Shown: piece after piece, positions 1 to 5,819 of the stretch
Layout: each line of letters begins with the position of its first letter
Numbering within the stretch: position 1 is the stretch's first letter
DNA from: J051 sp040752255
GTDB taxonomy: Bacteria; Armatimonadota; Fimbriimonadia; Fimbriimonadales; ATM1
Direction: 5' to 3'
Assembly: GCA_040752255.1 (NCBI GenBank)
Contig: JBFMFD010000040.1
Span: forward strand, 1-17,448
DNA length: 17,448 nt
The notes under the pieces: model-generated
Told to the model about the DNA's origin: nothing
Database searches by the model: none
What the model saw: only the letters and a program-made list of their open reading frames with translations
Position numbers and translations under genes: made by a program

Positions 1-183
1 CACCTTTTCACCCTTGCTCGCCTCCGCCGAAGCGGGGGCGGGCGGTCTGGTTTCTGTGGCACTTTCCGTCGGATCGCTCCGCCCGGGGTTGCCCCCGGCG
101 CCTTGCCCTTCGGAGCCCGGACTTTCCTCCCCAGCCGAAGCCGGGGCCGCCGTCCGACCGACTCCCGGTAGATTAAACCCCAT
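1..183 (-). CDS. Partial N-terminus of a Pro/Ala/Gly/Glu-rich protein, truncated by the window edge
   Basis: An open minus-strand frame begins at ATG 183-181 and runs uninterrupted for 61 codons off the left edge. The translation begins MGFNLPGVGR and becomes a low-complexity stretch rich in Ala, Pro, Gly, Ser and Glu. This looks like a disordered N-terminal region or linker. There is no hydrophobic signal segment and no recognisable domain in the visible part. No strong Shine-Dalgarno precedes the ATG; an AGGA lies about 16 nt upstream. I do not recognise the protein. The bias could also be incidental GC-rich sequence, so only the continuous frame and the plausible start support the call. 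The rest of the gene lies outside the window. Confidence 0.45.
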   Translation of the reverse strand, partial: MGFNLPGVGRTAAPASAGEESPGSEGQGAGGNPGRSDPTESATETRPPAPASAEASKGEKV

Positions 184-460
184 TTGAAGTGAAACGGTTC
201 CTGGGGAGCTGTGCGATGATTCCGCAGCCTCGAAGTGGGTTTGACACGCCTTGCCGGTCAGTCCGTCAAAATGAACGACGTTGCGACTCGTGGCGGTTGG
301 CTGGGCGACCCCGGCGGCCCGTTCCGCTTCCGTTTCGGTTTCCCAGGAGCGTACACGCAAAGACCTTCGCCCGATGGAGTGGACGTATGACGGACTGGTC
401 TACAAAGACCATTGAACGCCGCGCGCTCGCGGCACCCTCTTACGAGGTACAAGGGCAGGC
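184..460. other. Intergenic region with no supported gene
   Basis: This 277-bp gap separates the divergent partial gene on the left from the cupin gene. It must hold promoters for both if they are separately transcribed. A perfect TTGACA lies at 241-246 on the plus strand, but no convincing -10 box sits 16-18 bp downstream. Short ORFs exist here, for example 39 codons at 271-390, but none has a ribosome binding site or recognisable product. I see no tRNA or terminator. Confidence 0.4.
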
Positions 461-868
461 ATGGAAGGCACAGGCGAACCGTATCCGTACGCAACGTTTC
501 TCGACGTCAAGTTCCCCGCGCTCACCGTCTTCGACGTCGGCGAGCTGGTCGAGGCCAATCGACATCCGTGGTACAGCCAAACTCTCTGCCGGGTGAACGA
601 CTCGGTTGTCCGCCTCGGCGTGCTCCGCGGTGAGTACCATTGGCACGAGCACGACGAGGATGACGAACTGTTCTTCGTCCTCGAGGGCGCGCTTCTGGTG
701 GACCTTGAAAGCGAAAAGACCGTGGAGTTGACCAAGTGGCAAGGGTTTGTAGTGCCGAGAGGCGTCGTGCACAGAACGCGCGCTCCGGAGCGGGCCATCG
801 TGCTGATGGTCGAGACCGCGAGCATCGTGCAGACCGGAGACGAGATCCAGCCTAAGCCCAGGCCTTGA
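461..868 (+). CDS. Single-domain cupin protein
   Basis: This 135-aa protein is one cupin beta-barrel. Cupin motif 1 spans about residues 57-76 (G57, H62, H64, E69, G76). Motif 2 spans about 95-104 (G95, P99, G101, H104). The four expected metal ligands H62, H64, E69 and H104 are all present. The family includes many small metal-binding enzymes and sensors, so the substrate cannot be told from sequence. The start is ATG 461, with a GAGGT 12 nt upstream and a purine-rich stretch closer in. Its last 17 bases overlap the end of the convergent HAD gene on the other strand. It is the only plus-strand gene in this part and is probably transcribed alone. Confidence 0.85.
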   Translation: MEGTGEPYPYATFLDVKFPALTVFDVGELVEANRHPWYSQTLCRVNDSVVRLGVLRGEYHWHEHDEDDELFFVLEGALLVDLESEKTVELTKWQGFVVPRGVVHRTRAPERAIVLMVETASIVQTGDEIQPKPRP

Positions 869-1556
869 TGCGCCGCGGCAAGTCGCGCAGCGACCCGATC
901 CCGCCTTCGGGTGGTTCGGCGGCTTCGCGATCCAGCAGCACCGCGTGGAGACCCGCGCCGAGCGCGCCTTGATAGTCGTCCTCGACGCTGTCGCCCACAT
1001 GTAGCGCCTCGCTTGCCCCTACGCCCGCGCGCTCGAGCGCGTGATGGAAGATGCGCGGGTCGGGCTTCTCCGCTCCGAATTCCAGGGAAGCGATGGCGAA
1101 CGCGAAGCGATCGCTCACGCCGAGTCGCTCGAGCGTGAGGTGCAAAGTGTGATCCCAGTTGCTGATGACGCCCACCATGACGCCCATCCGGTCCAGCGCA
1201 TCGAGCGTGGGCAGCACGTCTTCATACAACGCAAAGGCGTGCCCTTCGCCGGAGAAGGAGCGTCGAAGGAACTCGTCGAGGAGTTCGGGGGCGGGCACGG
1301 CTTTTGCGCCTACCTCCTGCGCCCACGCCTCGACCATGGCCATCCAGACCGCGCGAATGCGCGACCGATCCTGCAGGCGCTCGGCGAGTTCGCGCTCTCC
1401 TCGAAACCTCTCTTGGATGTCGTAGTACGTAAGGCTGCCGCGCTCCTCCGACACATCGCCGCCGTGCTCGCGGACGATGCGCGCAGCGAGCGCGCCCGGG
1501 TCCAAGCGCTGCTCGATCAACGTGCCGGCCGCGTCGAAGGTGACGAGTCTTATCAT
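852..1556 (-). CDS. HAD-superfamily hydrolase (REG-2/HDHD3-like)
   Basis: This 234-aa haloacid dehalogenase-like hydrolase shows all four HAD motifs. The nucleophile is D8 in FDAAGTL, motif II is S132-N133, motif III is K164 in EKPDP, and motif IV is D189 with D193/D194. A helical cap domain lies between about residues 16 and 110. The second aspartate usual in phosphatases (DxD) is Ala10. That substitution occurs in HAD branches such as the REG-2-like and dehalogenase-like subgroups, so phosphatase activity should not be assumed. ATG 1556 overlaps the stop of the DUF2905 gene by 4 bp (ATGA), which implies translational coupling. The 3' end overlaps the convergent cupin gene by 17 bp. The substrate is unknown. 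Confidence 0.85.
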   Translation of the reverse strand: MIRLVTFDAAGTLIEQRLDPGALAARIVREHGGDVSEERGSLTYYDIQERFRGERELAERLQDRSRIRAVWMAMVEAWAQEVGAKAVPAPELLDEFLRRSFSGEGHAFALYEDVLPTLDALDRMGVMVGVISNWDHTLHLTLERLGVSDRFAFAIASLEFGAEKPDPRIFHHALERAGVGASEALHVGDSVEDDYQGALGAGLHAVLLDREAAEPPEGGIGSLRDLPRRIKAWA

Positions 1557-1789
1557 TTTCTCAATAGGTTGAAGAGATAGAGCAGCAGCGTGAGCACCCC
1601 GCTGATCAACAGCATCGTTACGAGCGGGAAGTAGAACGTAAAGCCGTCGTTTTGAATGTAGATGTCGCCTGGGAGCCTACCGATTCGTAGGCCCGGAATG
1701 CGCGAGAGGAGCAGGATCAGCGCCCCAAGCGCGGCGATGCCGAGGCCGCTGACGATGAGCACCTTGGCGACCCAGGAGAGGTCTTGCAT
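1553..1789 (-). CDS. DUF2905 small membrane protein
   Basis: This 78-aa protein has two hydrophobic helices, at about residues 8-29 and 53-75. They are separated by a polar loop containing GRLPGDI and followed by the FPLVTMLLISG signature typical of DUF2905. The family is widespread, its length is usually about 65-80 aa, and its function is unknown. From recall, members often sit near ruvAB/queA genes; here queA is in the window but about 8 kb away. The start ATG 1789 lies 41 bp after the permease stop and has only a weak ribosome binding site. It is the middle gene of a probable permease, DUF2905, HAD transcription unit. Confidence 0.85.
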   Translation of the reverse strand: MQDLSWVAKVLIVSGLGIAALGALILLLSRIPGLRIGRLPGDIYIQNDGFTFYFPLVTMLLISGVLTLLLYLFNLLRK

Positions 1790-1830
1790 TCGGTGCGATT
1801 CTGTTCCAAGCCGCCGTGACGAGTGCGGCG

Positions 1831-3420
1831 CTACTTCTCACCCGGCAGGATGATGCCTCTTAGGATCACCCTCTGGGCGAAAAGAAAGACCACCAGCGTG
1901 GGTATGGCGGCGAGGGTCAACGCCGCCATCATCACCGACATCGGCGCGCGGTTCTGAAGTTGGTAGATCCACACCATCAGCGTCCACATCCGCTCGTCCT
2001 GCGCAACGAGGAACGCATAGATGAACGCGCCATAGGCGCCCATGAACGCGGTCAGCGCGATGACCGCGAGCACCGGCTTGGTCAGCGGCACGGTGATCCG
2101 CCAGAGCAGCGTGCCCTCGCCTGCGCCCTCCAGCGACGCGTTCTCGAAGAGGTCTTTAGGGAGGCTGTCGAAGAAGCCCTTCAGCAGATAGATGCTGTAG
2201 CCGCTAGCGGCGGTGGGAAGCACGAGCGCGGCGAAGGTGTTCAGCAAGCCGAGGTCCTTCAACAGAAGGAACGACGGAATCAGCGTAACCTCCGCCGGGA
2301 ATGCCATCGTCGCAAGCAGGAACAGCAGAATCTTCCCCGTCGCAGGCAACTGGTAGCGCGACAAAGCCCACGCCGCAAGGGGATTCACGATCAACTGCGT
2401 AACGACGGCCAGCAAGCAGAAGATGACCGTGTTCCACACGGCTCGACCTTGCAGGGCGACGTAGTCAACGATGGTCGCGTAGTTTCGCCCCGCGTACTCG
2501 CGCTTGAGCGCCGAGGCGTTCCTCGATGCGAACCACGCGTCGAACTGGGCGACGGGTAGTTCGTCCGAACCGGTGAGTCTCATCCACTCTGCATCCGGCG
2601 AACCGCTGTGGAACCGTTGCGGCAGCGATTCGTCAAGGAACTCTTCGTAGAGGGTTTCTCCTAAAGCGGGAGCGATGCCGGCAAACTCAGTCGCATTTCC
2701 GCGGATGCTGTCGGGGACCTGGTCAATCCGGTTTCGGAAGCGCGCGCGCAGGAACTCCTGCCACTGGCTGCGCACCGTTATCGGAACGCGGAACTCGGCG
2801 GGGAGCGTTGCCTTGAACTCCAGCCACTCTTCCCACTTCTTGTCCCGTTTCGGTTGCCACGTCTTCGTTCGATACAGTTCCCTCGGCGGCTGCACGGTCT
2901 GGAACACCGCGTTCTGTTCGATGTACGCCTCGTTCACAGCCTGCACACTGCCGTATCGCTCTCTGACGAACGCTTGGTAGCGAAGCAAGAGGCGCGAGGA
3001 GATGCGCCCCGCGCCCGTCTGGAAGCCGACTTCCCACTGGTCGAGGGGCAACGACATCAAGAACTCTTCGAACCGAGCGGCTTCCTCGTCGCTTAGCGGT
3101 TTCACCTGCGGCGGGTTCTCGACCGGCTCGGTCGACATCAAGGTCAATGCAACCCCCTCTCCGTAGAACCACCCCGCTTGCTCAATCTTGCCGGCGTACT
3201 TGTCGTCAACGAACTTGCGAAACAGTTCCTGCTGGTCGCTCCAGTAGGCGGGCACAATGCGCTGGTCGTACTGGTCGGTAGGTCCCTTCGCTCCCGTGGC
3301 AGCCATGAGGAGGAACGGATAGACCATCGTTACGCCCCCGGCGCAGAGAAGGATGTACACCATCGCCAGCGCGAGGCGGCTGCGAAGCGAGCGCCTGCCA
3401 ACGGGCGAGATCAGCGGCAC
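1831..3420 (-). CDS. Carbohydrate-type (MalG family) ABC transporter permease with a giant first periplasmic loop
   Basis: This is a 529-aa inner-membrane permease of a binding-protein-dependent importer, probably for a sugar or sugar-like solute. TM1 is at about residues 17-41. The conserved permease core follows at about 328-520 and contains five further helices. The EAA loop for the ATPase contact is at about 426-445 (ENASLEGAGEG then ITVP). MalG-type permeases are usually about 280 aa. The excess is a charged, aromatic-rich insertion at about 45-325 between TM1 and TM2, predicted to be periplasmic. I chose the GTG start at 3420 because GAGGAG sits 7 nt upstream and TM1 follows directly. 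The longer reading frame upstream overlaps the divergent acyltransferase gene and looks non-coding. No partner permease, binding protein or ATPase lies in the window. Confidence 0.85.
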   Translation of the reverse strand: MPLISPVGRRSLRSRLALAMVYILLCAGGVTMVYPFLLMAATGAKGPTDQYDQRIVPAYWSDQQELFRKFVDDKYAGKIEQAGWFYGEGVALTLMSTEPVENPPQVKPLSDEEAARFEEFLMSLPLDQWEVGFQTGAGRISSRLLLRYQAFVRERYGSVQAVNEAYIEQNAVFQTVQPPRELYRTKTWQPKRDKKWEEWLEFKATLPAEFRVPITVRSQWQEFLRARFRNRIDQVPDSIRGNATEFAGIAPALGETLYEEFLDESLPQRFHSGSPDAEWMRLTGSDELPVAQFDAWFASRNASALKREYAGRNYATIVDYVALQGRAVWNTVIFCLLAVVTQLIVNPLAAWALSRYQLPATGKILLFLLATMAFPAEVTLIPSFLLLKDLGLLNTFAALVLPTAASGYSIYLLKGFFDSLPKDLFENASLEGAGEGTLLWRITVPLTKPVLAVIALTAFMGAYGAFIYAFLVAQDERMWTLMVWIYQLQNRAPMSVMMAALTLAAIPTLVVFLFAQRVILRGIILPGEK

Positions 3421-3427
3421 GCAGCGA

Positions 3428-3433
3428 CTCCTC
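3428..3433 (-). promoter_or_regulatory. Ribosome binding site fixing the GTG start of the permease
   Basis: On the minus strand this reads GAGGAG, 7 nt upstream of GTG 3420. It supports a start well inside the long open frame and removes the overlap with the divergent acyltransferase gene. Confidence 0.7.
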
Positions 3434-3465
3434 GATGCATTAGGGTTGAAGTTACCCGCTCCTGC

Positions 3466-3471
3466 TAAACT
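3466..3471 (+). promoter_or_regulatory. -10 box (TAAACT) giving a leaderless start
   Basis: TAAACT ends 6 nt before ATG 3478, so a sigma70-type start would fall on or next to the A of the start codon. No Shine-Dalgarno precedes this ATG, which is consistent with leaderless translation. A TTGAAG at 3446-3451 is only 14 bp away and is a poor -35 candidate. The divergent region is just 57 bp long and must also hold the permease promoter. Confidence 0.45.
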
Positions 3472-3477
3472 TCGCCC

Positions 3478-4131
3478 ATGCGCTCGTGGTGGCGCGCCGT
3501 CCGCCCCGGATTCTTGGCTCTGCTCGTCTACTCGGTCGCTCGCCTGATCGGGTTCACCCTGCGCATCCGAGTGCTCGGCGAGGCGGAGAATCTGGAGCCG
3601 GTCGAGGGCGGGCGCATCGTGGCGGGCTGGCACGGGCGCACGTTTCTTGCCGCCCTTCGCTGGCGGGGCAAGGGTTGGTGGGCGCTCGTGAGCCATTCCC
3701 GCGACGGCGAGATGCAGAACCGCATCTTCCGGCGGTTCGGGTTCCGCACGGTGCGGGGCAGCACAGGCCGCGGAGGGGCGCGGGCAGCCGTAGAGTGCGC
3801 GCGCCTGCTGAGAGAGGGCGAGACCTTCGTTTTCACGCCGGACGGCCCACGAGGCCCGTCTCATGAAGTGCAGCAAGGGGTTCTGTGGCTGGCGAAGCGA
3901 AGCGGGGCCGCGATCGTGCCCGGAGGCGCGGCGGCGAAGCCGTGCTGGTTTGCCCGGTCCTGGGATCGGTACATGATTCCGATGCCGTTCGCCAAGGCGG
4001 TCATCGTGTTGGGCAAGCCGCTGTGGGTTCCAAAAGATGCGGACGACGGCGAGATGCAGCGCTTGGCGGGCGAACTGAAGGACGCCCTCGACGAAGTGGA
4101 ACGCCGCGCCGAGGAGGAGGTCGCCCGCTGA
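3478..4131 (+). CDS. DUF374 lysophospholipid acyltransferase-family protein
   Basis: This 217-aa protein belongs to the DUF374 branch of the glycerolipid acyltransferases. An N-terminal hydrophobic segment at about residues 11-30 anchors it to the membrane. Family signatures follow in order: WHGRTF around H52, SHSRDGE at 72-78, RGSTGRGGARA at 93-103 and TPDGPRGP at 120-127. The catalytic His of the wider family corresponds to H52. Members probably acylate lipid A precursors or lysophospholipids. The direct overlap with a Kdo transferase gene supports a lipid A role, but the substrate is inferred. ATG 3478 has a -10 box but no Shine-Dalgarno. The stop codon TGA at 4129-4131 shares bases with the proposed CTG start of the next gene. 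Confidence 0.85.
   Translation: MRSWWRAVRPGFLALLVYSVARLIGFTLRIRVLGEAENLEPVEGGRIVAGWHGRTFLAALRWRGKGWWALVSHSRDGEMQNRIFRRFGFRTVRGSTGRGGARAAVECARLLREGETFVFTPDGPRGPSHEVQQGVLWLAKRSGAAIVPGGAAAKPCWFARSWDRYMIPMPFAKAVIVLGKPLWVPKDADDGEMQRLAGELKDALDEVERRAEEEVAR
4116..4120 (+). promoter_or_regulatory. Ribosome binding site for the CTG start of waaA
   Basis: GGAGG lies 7 nt upstream of CTG 4128, inside the last codons of the acyltransferase gene (a GAG-rich stretch). The spacing is ideal for a start at CTG. The purine run could instead reflect only the Glu codons of the upstream gene. Confidence 0.5.
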
Positions 4132-5414
4132 TCTGGCTGCTGTACAACGCGCTCATCGTTCTCTTCGCGCCGCTGTGGGTGCCGTGGATGTGGCTGCGCG
4201 CGAAGAGACGAGAGCAGTTGCCGAATTGGCGTGAGCGCGCAGGAGACTACGACATCGAGCGCAAGCGAGACCGAAAGCGCATCTGGCTTCACGCGGTTAG
4301 CGTCGGCGAGGTGCGAGCCGCGGAGCCGATCCTAAGCGAACTGCGCGCGCTTCTGCCCGACCACGAAGTAGTGATTACCGTCACGACGAGCACAGGCTAC
4401 GGCGTCGCGGAGAAACTGCTAGGGGAGTTGGCGCATGCGGTGTACTACTTCCCCTTGGACATTCCTCGCTTCTGCGTGAACGCAATGTTTCGCGTCGAGC
4501 CGGCGGTGGTCGCCGTGATGGAAACGGAACTGTGGATGAACTTCCTGACCGCGGCGAAGAGCATCGGCGCCCGCACGTGCCTTCTCAATGCGCGTGTCTC
4601 CGACAGGAGTTACCGACGAGCGCGATGGCTTCGTTTCTTCTACCGCGCGGTGCTCGCACGCGTGGACGAGTGCCTGGCGCAAAGTGAGGTGGACGCGGAG
4701 CGGTTGCGCTCGCTGGGTGCGCGCACCGTTCGAGTCGTTGGGAACTGCAAGTTCGATGAAGCGCTTCGCGAAGAGGGGTCTGGTTCGTTGCGCTCATTGA
4801 TGAACTTGAGGGACGGCGAGCCGCTTGTCGTCGTCGGGAGCGCCCGAGGAGAGGAAGAGGAGCGATTGGTGATCGAAGCTCTCGCTGGAGTGGAGGCGCG
4901 GATTCTGTTCGCTCCCAGGCACATCGAGCGCGCGAACGAAGTGGTCGAGATGGCGAAGGAGCGCGGCTTCGACGCGGGGAGGCGCTCTCTGGGAGAGGTT
5001 GAGAAGCCATTCGTCGTTCTCGACACCCTCGGCGAACTTTCGGGCGCGTACGTCGGTGCGGATGTCGCAATCATCGGCGGCGGATTCTCGAGGCTCGGGG
5101 GCCAGAACCTAATCCAGCCGATGGCGGCCGGTGTTCCGGTCGTGTGTGGGCCGCACATGTTCAACTTTCGATCGGCGTTCGACGAGGCGCTTCGCGAAGG
5201 GGCCGTGGTCGTAGCCGGGGACGCGACGGCGCTTCGCTCCGCGGTCGACTCGCTGCTCGCAGACGCTGCTCTCCGCGCAAAGATGGGTGACGCCGGGAGG
5301 CGTGTTGTCGAGCGGAACCGCGGCAGCGCGCGCCGCTACGCCGAGGAGGTCGTCCGGCTGGCGCACGAGTTCCACGAAGAGCGCGCCGCTCGTCGCGAGC
5401 AGGAACGGGGATAA
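4128..5414 (+). CDS. waaA: 3-deoxy-D-manno-octulosonic acid (Kdo) transferase, apparent CTG start
   Basis: This GT-B glycosyltransferase (GT30) transfers Kdo from CMP-Kdo to a lipid A precursor at the inner membrane. The 428-aa product matches the usual family length. It has an N-terminal membrane anchor at about residues 2-22, then SVGE with catalytic E61, TTSTGYG at 86-92, GNCKFD at 206-210, and APRH at 262-265. The C-terminal nucleotide site is at about 317-347 (GGQN..., GPHMFNF). The usual GGHN..EP is GGQN..QP here (Q326, Q330). The frame has no ATG until 4188, inside the anchor. A start at CTG 4128, which overlaps the upstream stop as CTGA and has GGAGG 7 nt before it, restores a typical N-terminus. 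GTG or ATG codons inside the anchor are the alternatives. Confidence 0.88.
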   Translation: MIWLLYNALIVLFAPLWVPWMWLRAKRREQLPNWRERAGDYDIERKRDRKRIWLHAVSVGEVRAAEPILSELRALLPDHEVVITVTTSTGYGVAEKLLGELAHAVYYFPLDIPRFCVNAMFRVEPAVVAVMETELWMNFLTAAKSIGARTCLLNARVSDRSYRRARWLRFFYRAVLARVDECLAQSEVDAERLRSLGARTVRVVGNCKFDEALREEGSGSLRSLMNLRDGEPLVVVGSARGEEEERLVIEALAGVEARILFAPRHIERANEVVEMAKERGFDAGRRSLGEVEKPFVVLDTLGELSGAYVGADVAIIGGGFSRLGGQNLIQPMAAGVPVVCGPHMFNFRSAFDEALREGAVVVAGDATALRSAVDSLLADAALRAKMGDAGRRVVERNRGSARRYAEEVVRLAHEFHEERAARREQERG

Positions 5415-5422
5415 TCGCAGCG

Positions 5423-5758
5423 ATGGACTGCATCTTCTGCAAGATTGCCGCAGGCGAGATTCCTTGCGACAAGGTGATGGAGACGGACTCCTGGCTCGCC
5501 TTCCGAGACATCAACCCCCAGGCGCCGACCCACGTGCTGGTCATTCCGAAGAAGCACGTTCCCGGGGTTCAGGCGGCAACCGAGGATGACGACCTCGGCG
5601 CGTTGCTCCTGGCCGCGAAGGAGATTGCGCGCATCGAGGGCGTGGACCGCACAGGCTACCGCTTGGTCATAAACTCAGGCCAACAGGGCGGCCAAACCGT
5701 TGACCACTTGCACCTCCATGTCCTAGGTGGGCGACAGATGACGTGGCCGCCGGGATAG
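5423..5758 (+). CDS. HIT (histidine triad) family nucleotide-binding protein, HINT-like
   Basis: This 111-aa cytoplasmic protein has the histidine triad H95-L-H97-L-H99 with the conserved DHLHLHVLGGR surround. The N-terminal DCIFCKI and INPQAPTHVLVIPKKH segments are typical of HINT-type nucleotide phosphoramidases. C3, C6, H45 and H95 match the zinc site found in many bacterial members. HINT enzymes hydrolyse purine nucleoside phosphoramidates such as AMP-amines; the in vivo substrate is unclear. ATG 5423 lies 8 nt after the waaA stop, so it is probably co-transcribed as the third gene of the acyltransferase-waaA unit, although its function is not obviously related. The sequence is complete, with no missing key residue. 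Confidence 0.92.
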   Translation: MDCIFCKIAAGEIPCDKVMETDSWLAFRDINPQAPTHVLVIPKKHVPGVQAATEDDDLGALLLAAKEIARIEGVDRTGYRLVINSGQQGGQTVDHLHLHVLGGRQMTWPPG

Positions 5759-5764
5759 CCCGGC
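5749..5764. terminator. GC-rich hairpin at the end of the HIT gene
   Basis: A perfect 6-bp inverted repeat, GCCGGG and CCCGGC, flanks the tetraloop ATAG, which contains the HIT stop codon. There is no T-tract after it, so it is not a classical intrinsic terminator. It could slow polymerase or protect the transcript 3' end between the HIT gene and mgtE. Confidence 0.3.
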
Positions 5765-5802
5765 CGATTCCTCGCATGGTGCGTGTCAGCGGGCGGGGTG
5801 GC

Positions 5803-5808
5803 TATACT
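5803..5808 (+). promoter_or_regulatory. -10 box (TATACT) of mgtE
   Basis: TATACT ends 11 nt before ATG 5820, so transcription would begin about 4-5 nt upstream of the start codon. No Shine-Dalgarno and no Mg2+ riboswitch fits in the 61-bp gap after the HIT gene. The -35 region is poor. Confidence 0.55.
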
Positions 5809-5819
5809 ATGCGTCACGG

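Noticed and set aside
271..390. 39-codon ORF in the left intergenic gap
   Set aside because: No ribosome binding site and no recognisable product. The nearby perfect TTGACA at 241 lacks a matching -10 at normal spacing.
3441..3456. Imperfect inverted repeat GGGT...ACCC in the divergent permease/acyltransferase region as an operator
   Set aside because: Only 4 bp pair around a 7-nt centre, too little to distinguish from chance.
3421..3876. N-terminal extension of the permease frame (152 extra codons to an ATG at 3876)
   Set aside because: It lies antisense within the DUF374 acyltransferase gene, is compositionally unlike a signal or domain, and a GTG with an ideal ribosome binding site at 3420 gives a normal TM1 start.
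3885..4127. ATG-initiated upstream extension of the Kdo transferase frame
   Set aside because: It overlaps the acyltransferase in another frame, is Arg/Gly-rich shadow sequence, and the family N-terminus begins at 4128.
5759..5819. Possible Mg2+-sensing riboswitch (M-box or ykoK type) upstream of mgtE
   Set aside because: Only 61 bp separate the HIT stop from mgtE, and the -10 box leaves a leader of about 5 nt, far too short for such an element.
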